Origin: Nocardia rosealba
Lineage (GTDB): Bacteria; Actinomycetota; Actinomycetes; Mycobacteriales; Mycobacteriaceae
DNA length: 64,000 nucleotides
Assembly: GCF_020216065.1 (NCBI RefSeq)
Contig: NZ_JAIWNA010000001.1
Coordinates: 756,505 to 820,504, forward strand
Direction: 5' to 3'
The notes under the pieces were generated by a model that did no database searches, had not been told where the DNA came from, and saw only the letters and a list, made by a program, of their open reading frames with translations. The position numbers were made by a program, and so were the translations under genes. The number at the start of each line of letters is the position of its first letter. Within the stretch, counting starts at the first letter, position 1. This document shows positions 34,705 through 46,533 of the stretch, in pieces.

Positions 34705-34790
34705 GAACAGTGTTCGGTGGCCGTACAACGTTCCCCTTGCGCACGCCGTTCTCTTGACCGTACAGTGTTCGCCATGACCGCACAGTGTGC
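34705..34790. promoter_or_regulatory. Four operator-like boxes between tetR and the MFS gene
   Basis: GAACAGTGTTC (34705-34715, perfect palindrome), GTACAACGTTC (34723-34733), GTACAGTGTTC (34760-34770) and GCACAGTGTGC (34780-34790, perfect palindrome). They form two pairs with box starts 18 and 20 bp apart. Confidence 0.75.
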
Positions 34791-34816
34791 GGATAGCTTC
34801 GGAAAGGGGAGCAAAG

Positions 34817-36322
34817 ATGTCAACGCTCACGAAGGTGCGTGATCCGCGCCGGTGGCTGATCCTGATCGTGCTGTGCCTGAGCAGCCTGGTTCTGGTCGTG
34901 GACAACATGGTGCTCACGGTCGCGATCCCACAGATCGCCACCGACCTCGGCGCGAGCGCCCAGCAGATCCAATGGATCATCGACGCCTACCTGCTGGTCT
35001 TCGCGGGCCTGCTGCTCACCTCCGGCAGCCTCTCCGACCGGTTCGGCCGCAAGCTGGTGATGATCATCGGGCTGGTGATCTTCGGCGCGGCCTCGCTGTT
35101 CGCGGCCTACGCGGCCAGTCCGGAACTGCTGATCGCCGGGCGCGCGCTGATGGGCATCGGCGGGGTGCTCATCATGCCGAGCACGCTGTCGATCCTGATC
35201 ACCGTCTTCGACGACGACGAACGACCCAAGGCGATCGGCGCCTGGAGTGCCGTGGCGACCCTGGGCCTGGTCGGCGGCCCCGTGGTGGGTGGTGTGCTGC
35301 TCGAACACTTCTGGTGGGGTTCGGTTTTCGTCATGAACGCGCCGATCGTGGTGGTCGCTCTCGTCGCCGCGCTCGTGCTCATGCCCGAATCGAAGGGTCC
35401 GTGGCGCACGCCCGACTTCCCCGGCATGCTCACCTCCATCGTCGGCATGACCGCGCTGGTCTGGACGATCATCTCGGTGCCGCACGCGGGGTGGACCGAT
35501 TCCGGGGTGCTCGCCGGCTTCGCCGTGACGGTCGTTGCCCTCGCCGCATTCGTCGTCCGTGAGATGCGCGCCGAGTCCCCGATGGTTCCGCTGCACTTGT
35601 TCCGCGACCGCACCTTCACCGGGTCGAGCTTCTCGCTGGTGCTGGTGACCTTCGCCAACGGCGGACTGGTGCTCGTGCTCACCCAGTACCTGCAGTTCGT
35701 GCTCGGCTACACCCCGATGCGCACCGCGCTCGCCTTCACGCCGATGGCGGTGACGCTGCTGCTCGCCAACGGGATCGGTGCGGTGCTGGTCGGCAAGCTG
35801 GGTGCGCGGATCGTCACCATCGCCGGGCTCGTGGTGGTCGCCGCCGGTTTCGCTGTCCTCGCCACCCTCGACGCGGGCGCGAGCTTCACCCTGCCCGCCG
35901 TGGCGATGGCGCTGCTCGGCGCCGGTGGTGGTCTGGCCATGCCCGCCGCGATCGGCGCGCTGATGAGTGCGGTTCCCGAGGACCACGCCGGAGTTGGTTC
36001 AGCGCTCAACGACACCATCCAGCAGGCGGGCGCCGCGCTCGGCGTCGCGGTGCTCGGCGCCGTCCTGGCGGGCACCTTCGCGGGTGCCATGCCGGACTCC
36101 GCGCCGGACGCGGCGAGGGAGTCCATCGCGGGTGCGCTCGGCACCGGTGACGCCGGGCTGATCGGCCTGGCTCGCGACGCCTTCTGCACCGCCATGCAGG
36201 TCACGTTCGGTGTGGGTGCGCTCGCCTCGGTCGCTGCCGCGGTACTCGCGGTGGTGCTGATGCGGGACATGAAAAAGCCTGAGGCCGAGACAGATTCGGC
36301 ACCGGAGGCGGTGGGCGTCTGA
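34817..36322 (+). CDS. DHA2-family MFS drug efflux transporter
   Basis: A 501-residue transporter with about 14 membrane segments, of the EmrB/QacA type. Motif A is GSLSDRFGRK; the motif C-like region GLVGGPVVGGVLLE marks antiporters. Multidrug:proton antiport is expected; substrate unknown. ATG 34817 follows AAAGGGGAGC; the ATG-like start at 34787 lies in the operator region and is discounted. It is likely controlled by the divergent TetR protein. A 13-bp hairpin terminator follows at 36388. Confidence 0.9.
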   Translation: MSTLTKVRDPRRWLILIVLCLSSLVLVVDNMVLTVAIPQIATDLGASAQQIQWIIDAYLLVFAGLLLTSGSLSDRFGRKLVMIIGLVIFGAASLFAAYAASPELLIAGRALMGIGGVLIMPSTLSILITVFDDDERPKAIGAWSAVATLGLVGGPVVGGVLLEHFWWGSVFVMNAPIVVVALVAALVLMPESKGPWRTPDFPGMLTSIVGMTALVWTIISVPHAGWTDSGVLAGFAVTVVALAAFVVREMRAESPMVPLHLFRDRTFTGSSFSLVLVTFANGGLVLVLTQYLQFVLGYTPMRTALAFTPMAVTLLLANGIGAVLVGKLGARIVTIAGLVVVAAGFAVLATLDAGASFTLPAVAMALLGAGGGLAMPAAIGALMSAVPEDHAGVGSALNDTIQQAGAALGVAVLGAVLAGTFAGAMPDSAPDAARESIAGALGTGDAGLIGLARDAFCTAMQVTFGVGALASVAAAVLAVVLMRDMKKPEAETDSAPEAVGV

Positions 36323-36387
36323 CGCCACGGCGCGGCGCGCCGCGAGGATACCGCCGACGTGGCGAGCCCTGATGAGCCAAGGATCCG

Positions 36388-36417
36388 GCGGCCGGAAGTC
36401 CTCCGACTTCCGGCCGC
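36388..36417. terminator. Hairpin between convergent MFS and PH genes
   Basis: Thirteen-bp perfect arms at 36388-36400 and 36405-36417 with a 4-nt loop; no T tract. Confidence 0.7.
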
Positions 36418-36484
36418 TGCCGGTGTTTCGAGTGTTCAGTGGTGCGTTTGCAGCGAAGCGCTCAGGTTCTCGGCCGCTGCGGTG

Positions 36485-38014
36485 TCACTGGATTCGGCGG
36501 TGCCCTTGCAGACCGGGGGTGACTGCGTCGATCAGGGCGACCGCGTCGGCGTAGGGGATGTCGACCACCGAATACGCCTTCTTGCCCGCGGCCGTCGCGG
36601 CGACCACCGTGGCCAGGCCGGCGCGGCGCTGCCAGAAGGTCTGGCGAATGGTCCAGCCGATGATGCCGGGGGCTTCGAGGCAGTCGCGATTGCGGTCGAG
36701 GCTGCCGCGGCGGGTAATGAGCCAGGTGGGGCCGGTGTCGGCGGGCAAGACGCGGTGGCCGAGGCTGCGGTATCTGTCCTCGGCGAGCGCCGCCATCAGC
36801 GCGGCGAACACCCCGGGAACAGTCCAGACCCACACGGGCAGTGGGTCTTTGGCGACTGCGAGCACGATCATGGCGAGCAGCAAGATGCCGACCGGCCAGG
36901 CCGCCCGCACATACCGACGCCGATGCGCCGCGCGACCGTGCGAGATCAAGTCGACAGTTCCCAGCATGGTGCCGGAAATGCCTTGCGACACAGCAAGGTC
37001 GGGCTTGGTGAGCTGTGGTCGTCGATGAGTGCGCAGGAGTTCGTCGAGGGTGCGTTCGACGGCCGCGCGCGGCGCCTGGGGGAGCACCTTCTGACGCGGA
37101 TTCTCCCCGGTCATGATCATTTCCAGCTGGGCGGCTCGGGCCACACGCAGCAGGAGCGGATCGTTGAGCGTGGCGCCACGGAAGCGGGCCAGGTCGAGGG
37201 TGATCTGGCGGGTGGTGAACAACCCGTGTCGCAGGTGCAGCGTCGAACCGTTGTCGAGCACACGCAGTCCGTACCACGTGGCCAGGTACTGCCCGCAGGC
37301 GGCGAGGCTCACCAGCAGCAGCGTGAGCACGACCATCGCGGCGATCACGAGGGCGACCACGGCGACGCTGTCGCGCCCGATCTCCTGTGCCGGAGCGGAT
37401 TTCACGATCCACTCGAGCACCCCGTACTGCGCCGCCAACCCGGCGATCGGCGCGACGATGGCCAGCCCCGTCAGCGACAACGGCGCGTACCGAACCCACC
37501 CGGGTCGCCAATGCCCGATCTCGACACCGGATTCGTGGACGGGTGCGGCGTCGTCGGCCGGCCGTTCTTCGGATCGACCGGTGTGGGAGAGCAATTCGGT
37601 ACGCAAGGTGGGAATCCGGCTCGTGTCGAGCGCGTCGAGCTTGAATTCCTCGTCCTTGGCGGTATCGGTCCCGGTGCCGATGGTCAGCACCGCCAGACCC
37701 AGAACCCGGTGCAGCAGATCGGCTTCCACGTCCACCGAGCGGATCCGTGGCCGCGGCACCGACAGCGTCCGGCGGCCGACGACACCGGTACGCAACTGCA
37801 CGTGATCGGCGTCGATGCGGTAGGTCGTGGTGAACCACCGCAGCACACCGAACGCGGCGACGAGCAGCACCGGGATCAGGCTCCACAGCGGATTGCCGCT
37901 GGTGGTACCGACGATCACCGAACCGAGCAGGACCGGAATGTATTTCACGATCTCGGTGACCGGATACACCAGCAGCATGCGTGGATCGAGTCGCTGCCAT
38001 GGTGTCTCGCTCAT
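36485..38014 (-). CDS. Large bacterial PH-domain (YdbT-like) membrane protein
   Basis: A 509-residue protein with two pairs of membrane segments and at least two bacterial PH-like (bPH_2, DUF304) modules: RRTLSVPRPRIRSVDVEADL in the first and TLHLRHGLFTTRQITLDLAR in the second. It corresponds to Bacillus YdbT. Membrane localisation is clear; function in actinobacteria is unknown, while the Bacillus pair protects against certain antimicrobial peptides. ATG 38014 overlaps the stop of the upstream PH gene by four bases. Confidence 0.82.
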   Translation of the reverse strand: MSETPWQRLDPRMLLVYPVTEIVKYIPVLLGSVIVGTTSGNPLWSLIPVLLVAAFGVLRWFTTTYRIDADHVQLRTGVVGRRTLSVPRPRIRSVDVEADLLHRVLGLAVLTIGTGTDTAKDEEFKLDALDTSRIPTLRTELLSHTGRSEERPADDAAPVHESGVEIGHWRPGWVRYAPLSLTGLAIVAPIAGLAAQYGVLEWIVKSAPAQEIGRDSVAVVALVIAAMVVLTLLLVSLAACGQYLATWYGLRVLDNGSTLHLRHGLFTTRQITLDLARFRGATLNDPLLLRVARAAQLEMIMTGENPRQKVLPQAPRAAVERTLDELLRTHRRPQLTKPDLAVSQGISGTMLGTVDLISHGRAAHRRRYVRAAWPVGILLLAMIVLAVAKDPLPVWVWTVPGVFAALMAALAEDRYRSLGHRVLPADTGPTWLITRRGSLDRNRDCLEAPGIIGWTIRQTFWQRRAGLATVVAATAAGKKAYSVVDIPYADAVALIDAVTPGLQGHRRIQ

Positions 38015-38508
38015 GTGGCGTCTCCGCGATGCTGGGCGGCGATAGCGGTCAACCGAAGCACCGTCTGCTCGGCGACGGGCAGGTCGAGCGCGCTGATCTT
38101 CACCGCCCCGGCCGACGACGCCGTGGTGACCGTGACCGTGGCCAGCCCGAGTATCCGCTCGAGCGGGCCGCGCTCGGTGTCCACCGTCTGCACGCGCGAG
38201 ATCGGCGCCACCCGGGACTCCTGATCCAGCCACCCCACCCGCGTGTACACGGCCTCGTCGGTGACCTCCCACCGGTGCACCGCGAACCGCCACAGCGGAA
38301 CCACGACGACCCCGAGCACCGCGAGCGCGACCAGCGCCAGCCCGGCGACCAGCTGCCAGCCGCGCCGGTCGTCGACGAACATCCACACCGCGAGTGCCAC
38401 CGCGAGCACGACGATGCCGACGGCGTTCTCCAGCGCCCACAGCAGTTTCGCCTTGGAGCTGGGCCGCCAGGCCGGGTCGGCGAGGATGGTTGAACGCGGC
38501 AACGACAT
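38011..38508 (-). CDS. Small bacterial PH-domain (YdbS-like) membrane protein
   Basis: A 165-residue protein with two hydrophobic segments (about 25-65) followed by one bPH_2 domain (WEVTDEAVYTRVGWLDQESR, then VAPISRVQTVDTERGPLERI). It corresponds to YdbS, the usual partner of YdbT, and the two genes overlap by ATGA, so they are a translationally coupled pair. ATG 38508 has no strong ribosome binding site. Divergent from fbiC. Confidence 0.82.
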   Translation of the reverse strand: MSLPRSTILADPAWRPSSKAKLLWALENAVGIVVLAVALAVWMFVDDRRGWQLVAGLALVALAVLGVVVVPLWRFAVHRWEVTDEAVYTRVGWLDQESRVAPISRVQTVDTERGPLERILGLATVTVTTASSAGAVKISALDLPVAEQTVLRLTAIAAQHRGDAT

Positions 38509-38658
38509 GCTGACATCGTGGCACGAGGGTGCGACGCGTTCGCCCGGCTCGGGAATATGTGCCCACGCGGCCGAGGTTGTGGCCGAGGAAGACGACCCTC
38601 GCGCGCCCGCAACGGGCGGCGTGACCAGCCCACCACACGTTCGGGAGAGAAGTAGCGC

Positions 38659-41259
38659 ATGATCGACGGGGTGAGCGACCTTCCACTGCCGAGCGTTCCG
38701 CCGAACCCGCCGAGTGCCTCGGCCATGCGCCGGGCGTTGCGACGGGCCCGCGACGGCGTCACGTTGAACGTCGACGAGGCCACCGTCCTGCTACACGCCA
38801 CCGGCGACGACCTGGCCGACCTGTGTGCCAGCGCCGCCCGGGTCCGCGACGCCGGGCTCGAGTCCGCGGGCAGACCACGCACCATCACCTACTCGCGCAA
38901 TGTGTTCATCCCGCTCACCCGCCTGTGTCGCGACAAGTGTCACTACTGCACCTTCGTGACTGTGCCGGGCAAGTTGCGGGCCGAGGGCGAGGGGATGTTC
39001 CTCGAACCCGACGAGGTGCTCGAGATCGCCAGGCAAGGTGCGGCGCTTGGCTGCAAGGAAGCCCTGTTCACCCTGGGCGACCGCCCGGAGGACCGCTGGC
39101 CCGAGGCCGCGCAGTGGCTCGACGAACGCGGCTACGACTCCACCCTCGACTACCTGCGCGCGGTGTCGATCCTCGTGCTAGAGGAGACCGGGCTGCTGCC
39201 GCACCTGAACCCCGGCGTGATGAGCTGGAACGAGATCGCGCGGCTCAAGCCGGTCGCCCAGTCGATGGGCATGATGCTCGAGACCACCGCCACCCGGCTG
39301 TTCACCGAGAAGGGCGCCTGCCATTTCGGCAGCCCCGACAAGGACCCGGCGGTGCGGCTGCGCGCCATCACCGACGCGGGCAGGCTCTCGGTGCCCTACA
39401 CCACCGGCATCCTGGTCGGCATCGGTGAGACGCTCGCCGAACGCGCCGACTCGATCATGGCGATCCGTAAGCTGCACCGCGAGTTCGGGCACATCCAGGA
39501 AGTGATCGTGCAGAACTTCCGGGCCAAGTCCGACACCGCCATGCGCGACGCGCCCGATGCCGATGTGGCCGAGTTCCTCGCCACGGTCGCGGTGACCAGG
39601 CTGCTGCTCGGCCCGGATGTCCCGGTGCAGGCGCCGCCGAACCTGGTGTCGCACAGCGACTGCCGCGCACTGATCGACGCGGGTATCGACGACTGGGGCG
39701 GCGTGTCTCCGTTGACGGTCGACCACGTGAACCCCGAACGTCCGTGGCCCAATCTCGACACGCTGCGCGAGATCACCGAGGCGGCCGGCTTCACCCTCGC
39801 CGAACGCACCTCTGCGCATCCGAAGTATGTGCGCGCGGGCCACCCGTGGATCGATCCGCGCATCGGCGCGCACGTCGCGGCGCTCACCGATCCGGCCACC
39901 GGGCTGGCCAGGTCCGAGGCGATGCCCGTCGGGCTCGCCTGGCAGGAACCCGACGAGTCGTGGGACTCGGCGGGTCGGGTGGACCTCAACACCGCCATCG
40001 ACTCCGAGGGACGCATCACCGACAGCCGCAGCGACTCCGGCCTCGGCCAGGAGATGGTCGGTGCGTTCGGCGACTGGGAGACCATTCGCGAACACGCCCG
40101 CGACCTGGCCGTCACCGCACCCGAACGGCTCGATTCCGAGGTACTCGACGCACTGCGCGCCGCCGAGAACGACCCGGCGGGCCTGACCGACGACCAGTAC
40201 CTCGCACTCGCCACCGCCGACGGCGTGGCACTGGATGCCGTTGCGGCCCTTGCCGATCAGTTGCGGCGCGCGGTGTCCGGTGACGAGGTCACCTACGTGG
40301 TGAACCGCAATATCAACTTCACCAATATCTGCTATACCGGCTGCCGGTTCTGCGCGTTCGCCCAGCGCAAGGGCGACGCCGACGCCTTCACCCTGAGCAC
40401 CGACGAGGTGGCCGACCGGGCCTGGGAAGCCCACGTCGACGGCGCCACCGAGATCTGTATGCAGGGCGGCATCGACCCCGAACTGCCCGTCACCGGGTAC
40501 GCCGACCTGGTGCGCGCCATTAGGGCCCGCGTCCCGTCGATGCACGTGCACGCCTTCAGCCCGATGGAGATCGTCAACGGCGCCTCCCGTGGTGGGCAGA
40601 GCATCCGCGACTGGCTCGCGGCGCTGAAAGAGGCCGGTCTCGGCTCGATTCCCGGCACCGCCGCCGAGATCCTCGACGACGAGGTGCGCTGGGTGCTCAC
40701 CAAGGGCAAACTGCCCACCTCCGCCTGGATCGAGGTGATCACCACCGCCCACGAACTGGGCATCCCGTCGAGTTCGACCATGATGTACGGGCACGTCGAC
40801 AACCCGAAGCACTGGGTCGGTCACCTGCGGGTGCTGCGCGAAATCCAGGACCGCACCGGCGGTTTCACCGAGTTCGTGCCGCTGCCGTTCGTCCACCAGA
40901 GCGCCCCGCTGTACCTGGCGGGCGCCGCGCGTCCCGGCCCGACCAACCGCGACAACCGCGCCGTCCACGCCCTCGCGCGCATCATGCTGCACGGCCGCAT
41001 CCACAACATCCAGACCAGCTGGGTGAAGCTGGGCACGGTCGGCACCCAGATGATGCTCACCGGCGGCGCCAACGACCTCGGCGGAACGCTGATGGAGGAA
41101 ACCATCTCCCGCATGGCGGGCTCCCAGCACGGCTCGGCCAAGACCGTCGCCGAACTCACCGAGATCGCCGCGGGCATCGACCGCCCGGTCCGCGAACGAA
41201 CCACCACCTACGGAGCCGTCGAGCGCACACCTCGCGCCCTACCGCTGACAGTGAGCTGA
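38659..41259 (+). CDS. fbiC: FO synthase (CofG-CofH fusion), coenzyme F420 biosynthesis
   Basis: An 866-residue double radical-SAM enzyme that makes the deazaflavin FO from tyrosine and a riboflavin precursor. The N-terminal CofG half has Cys90, Cys94 and Cys97 (CRDKCHYC); the C-terminal CofH half has Cys558, Cys562 and Cys565 (CYTGCRFC). Each set holds one 4Fe-4S cluster. The fusion is typical of actinobacteria (Rv1173). The ATG follows GGGAGAG. No other F420 gene is seen in the window. Confidence 0.97.
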   Translation: MIDGVSDLPLPSVPPNPPSASAMRRALRRARDGVTLNVDEATVLLHATGDDLADLCASAARVRDAGLESAGRPRTITYSRNVFIPLTRLCRDKCHYCTFVTVPGKLRAEGEGMFLEPDEVLEIARQGAALGCKEALFTLGDRPEDRWPEAAQWLDERGYDSTLDYLRAVSILVLEETGLLPHLNPGVMSWNEIARLKPVAQSMGMMLETTATRLFTEKGACHFGSPDKDPAVRLRAITDAGRLSVPYTTGILVGIGETLAERADSIMAIRKLHREFGHIQEVIVQNFRAKSDTAMRDAPDADVAEFLATVAVTRLLLGPDVPVQAPPNLVSHSDCRALIDAGIDDWGGVSPLTVDHVNPERPWPNLDTLREITEAAGFTLAERTSAHPKYVRAGHPWIDPRIGAHVAALTDPATGLARSEAMPVGLAWQEPDESWDSAGRVDLNTAIDSEGRITDSRSDSGLGQEMVGAFGDWETIREHARDLAVTAPERLDSEVLDALRAAENDPAGLTDDQYLALATADGVALDAVAALADQLRRAVSGDEVTYVVNRNINFTNICYTGCRFCAFAQRKGDADAFTLSTDEVADRAWEAHVDGATEICMQGGIDPELPVTGYADLVRAIRARVPSMHVHAFSPMEIVNGASRGGQSIRDWLAALKEAGLGSIPGTAAEILDDEVRWVLTKGKLPTSAWIEVITTAHELGIPSSSTMMYGHVDNPKHWVGHLRVLREIQDRTGGFTEFVPLPFVHQSAPLYLAGAARPGPTNRDNRAVHALARIMLHGRIHNIQTSWVKLGTVGTQMMLTGGANDLGGTLMEETISRMAGSQHGSAKTVAELTEIAAGIDRPVRERTTTYGAVERTPRALPLTVS

Positions 41260-41306
41260 CCCTGGTCAAGGGAGCGCGGCAGGAGTAAGGTCGGCGCTGA
41301 TGACGA

Positions 41307-41320
41307 CATTGGCGCCAATG
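41307..41320. promoter_or_regulatory. 14-bp palindrome upstream of vapB
   Basis: CATTGGCGCCAATG, a perfect palindrome 22-36 nt before the vapB ATG. A ribbon-helix-helix antitoxin would be expected to bind such a site. Confidence 0.6.
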
Positions 41321-41342
41321 ACTGCATCCAGGGAGGGTGGCG

Positions 41343-41594
41343 ATGGCGAGACTGACGGTTCGCGATCTGCCGGATGACGTCCGGGAGGCCTTACGGGTCC
41401 GTGCGGCGCAGCACGGACGCAGTACCGAGGCCGAAGTGCGGCAGATTCTCATCGACGTGGTATTCCCCGGCACAGCGGTACAGATCGGCTCGCTGCTCGC
41501 CGACATCGGCCGCGAAGCGACGTTGACCGACGACGAGGTCGACCAACTCGCCGCGCGTGACCGGACTCCCGCCACCCCGCTGGAACTCGGATGA
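41343..41594 (+). CDS. vapB: VapB-type antitoxin (FitA-like ribbon-helix-helix)
   Basis: An 83-residue protein. The N-terminal 40 residues are a FitA-like ribbon-helix-helix DNA-binding motif (RLTVRDLPDDVREALRVRAA, then HGRSTEAEVRQIL). The C-terminal half should wrap the toxin. The ATG at 41343 follows GGGAGGGTGG; GTG 41337 is a weaker option. It overlaps vapC by ATGA. A palindrome lies upstream for likely autoregulation. In M. tuberculosis vapBC32 lies right after ychF; here the pair is about 25 kb further on, so common descent of this pair is not implied. Confidence 0.88.
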   Translation: MARLTVRDLPDDVREALRVRAAQHGRSTEAEVRQILIDVVFPGTAVQIGSLLADIGREATLTDDEVDQLAARDRTPATPLELG

Positions 41595-42007
41595 TCATCC
41601 TCGACACGAACGTGGTGTCCGAGCCGCTGCGCGCCGCGCCCGATCCGCGGGTCGTCAAATGGCTCGATATCCAGCAGCTGCACACCCTCTATCTCTCGGC
41701 GGTAACCGTCGCCGAACTGCGCTTCGGCATCGCGGCCATGCCTGCGGGCCGCCGTCGCGAATTGCTGGCGGAACGGGTGGAGTCGAAGGTGTTGCCGCTG
41801 TTCACCGGTCGTGTGCTGCCCTTCGACCTGGCCGCATCGGCGGCGTACGCCGAGCTCATGGCGGCGGCTCGCACACGCGGATGCGCGATCGCGGCGGCCG
41901 ACGGCTATGTCGCGGCAATCGCCGCCTCGGCGGGAATGTCTGTCGCCACCCGGGACGGCTCTCCGTTCGTCGCGGCCGGAGTGCCGGTGGTGGACCCATG
42001 GGCCTGA
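41591..42007 (+). CDS. vapC: VapC-type PIN-domain toxin
   Basis: A 138-residue PIN ribonuclease. The four acidic metal-binding residues are present: Asp5 (LDTNVVSE), Glu42 (VAELRFG), Asp104 (AAADGYVA) and Asp122 (TRDGSPF). VapC toxins cut tRNA or rRNA; the target is not evident. Complete and apparently active as judged by residues. The four-base overlap with vapB ensures antitoxin is translated first. Confidence 0.92.
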   Translation: MIILDTNVVSEPLRAAPDPRVVKWLDIQQLHTLYLSAVTVAELRFGIAAMPAGRRRELLAERVESKVLPLFTGRVLPFDLAASAAYAELMAAARTRGCAIAAADGYVAAIAASAGMSVATRDGSPFVAAGVPVVDPWA

Positions 42008-42025
42008 GCGGGTTCGATGAACTAG

Positions 42026-42044
42026 TTAGGGCAGGCTGACCTGG
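42026..42044 (+). promoter_or_regulatory. DtxR/IdeR-like box upstream of fdxC
   Basis: TTAGGGCAGGCTGACCTGG matches 14 of 19 positions of the IdeR consensus, about 78-96 nt before the ferredoxin GTG. A TAGGGT hexamer at about 42064 may be the -10. Confidence 0.35.
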
Positions 42045-42121
42045 GGGTAGCGTGTAGTTCGGGATAGGGTTTGGGGGGCGGAGTTGGCCCCCGCAGCTGT
42101 GGACAGACTAGGAGAACGGCA

Positions 42122-42445
42122 GTGCCGTACATCATCGCTGAACCGTGCGTTGACGTGAAGGACAAGGCGTGCATCGAGGAATGCCCCGTGGACTGCATCT
42201 ACGAGGGTGGCCGCATGCTCTACATCCAACCCGACGAGTGCGTTGACTGTGGTGCGTGTGAGCCGGTCTGCCCCGTGGAGGCGATCTTCTACGAGGACGA
42301 CACCCCGGACCAGTGGAGCGGCTACATCAACGCCAATGTCGACTTCTTCGACGAACTCGGGTCGCCCGGCGGCGCGACCAAGGTGGGCAAGGTCGACTAC
42401 GACCCGGCCTTCATCAAGGCGCTGCCTCCCATGGCTGAAGAATGA
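42122..42445 (+). CDS. fdxC: Seven-iron ferredoxin
   Basis: A 107-residue ferredoxin with one 3Fe-4S and one 4Fe-4S cluster. Cys9, 17, 21, 40, 43, 46 and 50 are the ligands expected from the Azotobacter FdI pattern; Cys25 is the extra free cysteine of this family. The GTG 42122 begins the conserved PYIIAEPC; AGGAGAACGGC lies upstream. The stop overlaps the dapC start (ATGA), the same fdxC-dapC pair as Rv1177-Rv1178. Electron partner not evident; cytochromes P450 and reductases are typical. Confidence 0.95.
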   Translation: MPYIIAEPCVDVKDKACIEECPVDCIYEGGRMLYIQPDECVDCGACEPVCPVEAIFYEDDTPDQWSGYINANVDFFDELGSPGGATKVGKVDYDPAFIKALPPMAEE

Positions 42446-43557
42446 GCACAGGGGTGCCGACCCGTGGCCGGGTGAGCAGCCTGCTGCCCGACTTCCCATG
42501 GGACACCATTGCCGCGGTCAAACAGAAAGCCGCCGCGCATCCCGGCGGGCTGGTCGACCTGTCCGTGGGCACACCGGTCGACCCGGTGGACCCGCTCATC
42601 CAGGCCGCACTCGGCTCCGTCGCGGCCGTCCCCGGGTACCCGACCACGCACGGCACCCCTGAACTGCGCGCCGCGGCCGTCGCCGCGCTGGCGCGCCGGT
42701 TCGGGATCACCGGTGTCGACCCGGCGGCCGTGTTGCCGGTGATCGGCACCAAAGAGCTCATCGCCGGACTACCGCGCCTGCTCGGCATCGGCGCCGACGA
42801 CCTCGTCGTCATCCCCGAGATCGCCTACCCGACTTACGAAGTGGGTGCCCTGCTGGCCGGTGCGAAGCCGTGGCGCGCCGACGGCCTCACCCAGATCGGC
42901 CCGCAGAACCCGGCGCTGATCTTCGTGAACTCCCCGTCCAACCCCACCGGCAAGGTGCTGCCCGTCGAGCACCTGCGCAAGGTGGTGGCCTTCGCCCGCG
43001 AACGCGGCGCGGTCGTCGCCTCTGACGAGTGCTACCTGGGCCTGGTCTGGGAGGGCGAGGCGGTCTCCATCCTCGACCCGCGGGTCTGCGACGGCGACCA
43101 CACCGGCCTGCTGGCCATCCATTCCCTGTCGAAGACCTCGAACCTGGCCGGCTACCGCGCTGGTTTCGTCGCGGGCGACCCCGAACTGGTCGCCGAACTG
43201 CTCGAGGTGCGCAAACACTCCGGCATGATGCTGCCCTTCCCCATCCAGGCCGCCATGACCGCAGCCCTCGCCGACGACGCCCACGAGGCGACGCAGCGCG
43301 AGCGGTACCGCGCCCGCCGCGACACCCTGCGAAAAGCCTTGGAGCAGGCTGGTTTCCGCATCGACTTCTCCGAGGCGGGCCTCTACCTGTGGGCCACCCG
43401 TGGCGAAGCGTGCCGGGTCACCCTCGACTGGCTCGCCGACCGCGGCATCCTCGCCGCCCCCGGCGACTTCTACGGGCCCCGCTCCCCGGAGCACGTCCGA
43501 ATCGCCCTCACCGCCACCGACGAACGCATCGCCGAAGCGGCCGCCCGGCTCTCCTGA
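42442..43557 (+). CDS. dapC: N-succinyldiaminopimelate aminotransferase
   Basis: A 371-residue fold-type I PLP aminotransferase. The PLP lysine is Lys231 in [28 protein letters not shown] and [10 protein letters not shown] supply further cofactor contacts. It transfers an amino group to N-succinyl-2-amino-6-ketopimelate in the lysine/meso-DAP pathway; dapD and dapE lie 6-8 kb downstream. Assignment as DapC rests on the conserved location after fdxC. Translation is coupled to the ferredoxin gene. Confidence 0.93.
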   Translation: MSTGVPTRGRVSSLLPDFPWDTIAAVKQKAAAHPGGLVDLSVGTPVDPVDPLIQAALGSVAAVPGYPTTHGTPELRAAAVAALARRFGITGVDPAAVLPVIGTKELIAGLPRLLGIGADDLVVIPEIAYPTYEVGALLAGAKPWRADGLTQIGPQNPALIFVNSPSNPTGKVLPVEHLRKVVAFARERGAVVASDECYLGLVWEGEAVSILDPRVCDGDHTGLLAIHSLSKTSNLAGYRAGFVAGDPELVAELLEVRKHSGMMLPFPIQAAMTAALADDAHEATQRERYRARRDTLRKALEQAGFRIDFSEAGLYLWATRGEACRVTLDWLADRGILAAPGDFYGPRSPEHVRIALTATDERIAEAAARLS

Positions 43558-43657
43558 GACGGCCGGGTCCGGTTGCCCCGCATCCTGTCTCGCGCGGAAT
43601 CGGTTAGTGTCCGCACAGTCGACATCGGCGCGAACAGGATCGAAAGGCTCGCAACAC

Positions 43658-45644
<1,987 letters not shown>

Positions 45645-45646
45645 CC

Positions 45647-45674
45647 GCGAGCTGCCCGGCACCGGGCAGCTCGC
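45647..45674. terminator. Hairpin between convergent remnant and MpaB gene
   Basis: Thirteen-bp perfect arms at 45647-45659 and 45662-45674, practically without loop, no T tract. Confidence 0.6.
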
Positions 45675-45681
45675 GACGCGC

Positions 45682-46533
45682 TCAGATCAGCGGCTTACCC
45701 CGGCGCCGCCTGCGCCGCATGTCGGCGAGGGTGGCGTTGAAGGGGAAGCTGCGGATGGGGCGCGGCATGCGGCCCCAGACCGCGCCGGTGGTGCGCAGCA
45801 GGCGGGCGAGGCGGCGTTCGTCGCGTTCTGTCCAGGTGAGTCCGAGTTCGTTGCGCAGGTGCTCGGGGAGCAGGCCGGTGGTGAACCAGCGATGGAAACG
45901 GGCGAAGACCACGCGCAGGGGTGGGTAGAGCATCCGCAGGTCGAGCAGGCCGTCGAAATAGGCCTTGATGGTGTCGTCGACGCTGGTCTCGGCCAGGTTC
46001 TCGGTCCAGTACGCCTCGAAGGCCGCGCGATCGGCGGGCCACATCTCGCGCGGCACCTGCAGGGTGGTGCCGAAACGGTGGGCGTACTCGTAGAACGAGT
46101 CGGCGGTGTCGTCGTCGATGGGGCCGTGCAGGCGCTCCATCAGGTCGACCGAGCCCCAGTACAGGCAGGCGGCGACCCACATCTGCAGGTTCTTGTCGAA
46201 GGCGTTGTACTTCACCGGGCTCTCGGGCGTGGAGTGCACGTGCCGGTGCGCGCCGTTGATCGCGGTGCGGTAGGCGGCGCGGTCCTCGTCGGTGCCCATC
46301 ATCGCCACCGACAGATAGGTGATGGTGGTCCTGGTGCGCTTGAAGGGGTGCAGCATGATGCTTCCGCTGTGCACGCGCGATTCCGCGACGCCGTAGCCGA
46401 CCGGGGCCAGGCTGAGCTGCATGATCACGTTCGCCGTTGCGCCGAAGAAGACGGCGGCGCCGTCGACGTGATCCCGGATGTCGAAGTCCGCGGGTCCGGT
46501 GTGGCTGGACCGCGAATGCGCGAGGCTGGTCAT
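45682..46533 (-). CDS. Oxygenase MpaB family (DUF2236) protein
   Basis: A 283-residue DUF2236 protein, the family of heme-dependent oxygenases that includes MpaB and the rubber oxygenase Lcp. A conserved pattern of DKNLQMWVAACLYWGSVDLM and a histidine-containing HRHVHSTP loop fits. Substrate unknown. ATG 46533 lies after TTGGGGTCAACG; ATG 46581 would add 16 residues and cannot be excluded. Divergent from fadD36. Confidence 0.8.
   Translation of the reverse strand: MTSLAHSRSSHTGPADFDIRDHVDGAAVFFGATANVIMQLSLAPVGYGVAESRVHSGSIMLHPFKRTRTTITYLSVAMMGTDEDRAAYRTAINGAHRHVHSTPESPVKYNAFDKNLQMWVAACLYWGSVDLMERLHGPIDDDTADSFYEYAHRFGTTLQVPREMWPADRAAFEAYWTENLAETSVDDTIKAYFDGLLDLRMLYPPLRVVFARFHRWFTTGLLPEHLRNELGLTWTERDERRLARLLRTTGAVWGRMPRPIRSFPFNATLADMRRRRRRGKPLI

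Noticed and set aside
33922..34980. Longer TetR start at 34980
   Set aside because: It would run through the four operators and the MFS start; ATG 34656 has GAGGAGGC and begins the family-like part.
36359..38224. 621-residue plus-strand frame over the PH-domain genes
   Set aside because: Gly/His/Gln-rich shadow; the minus strand encodes clear bPH_2 domains and coupled starts.
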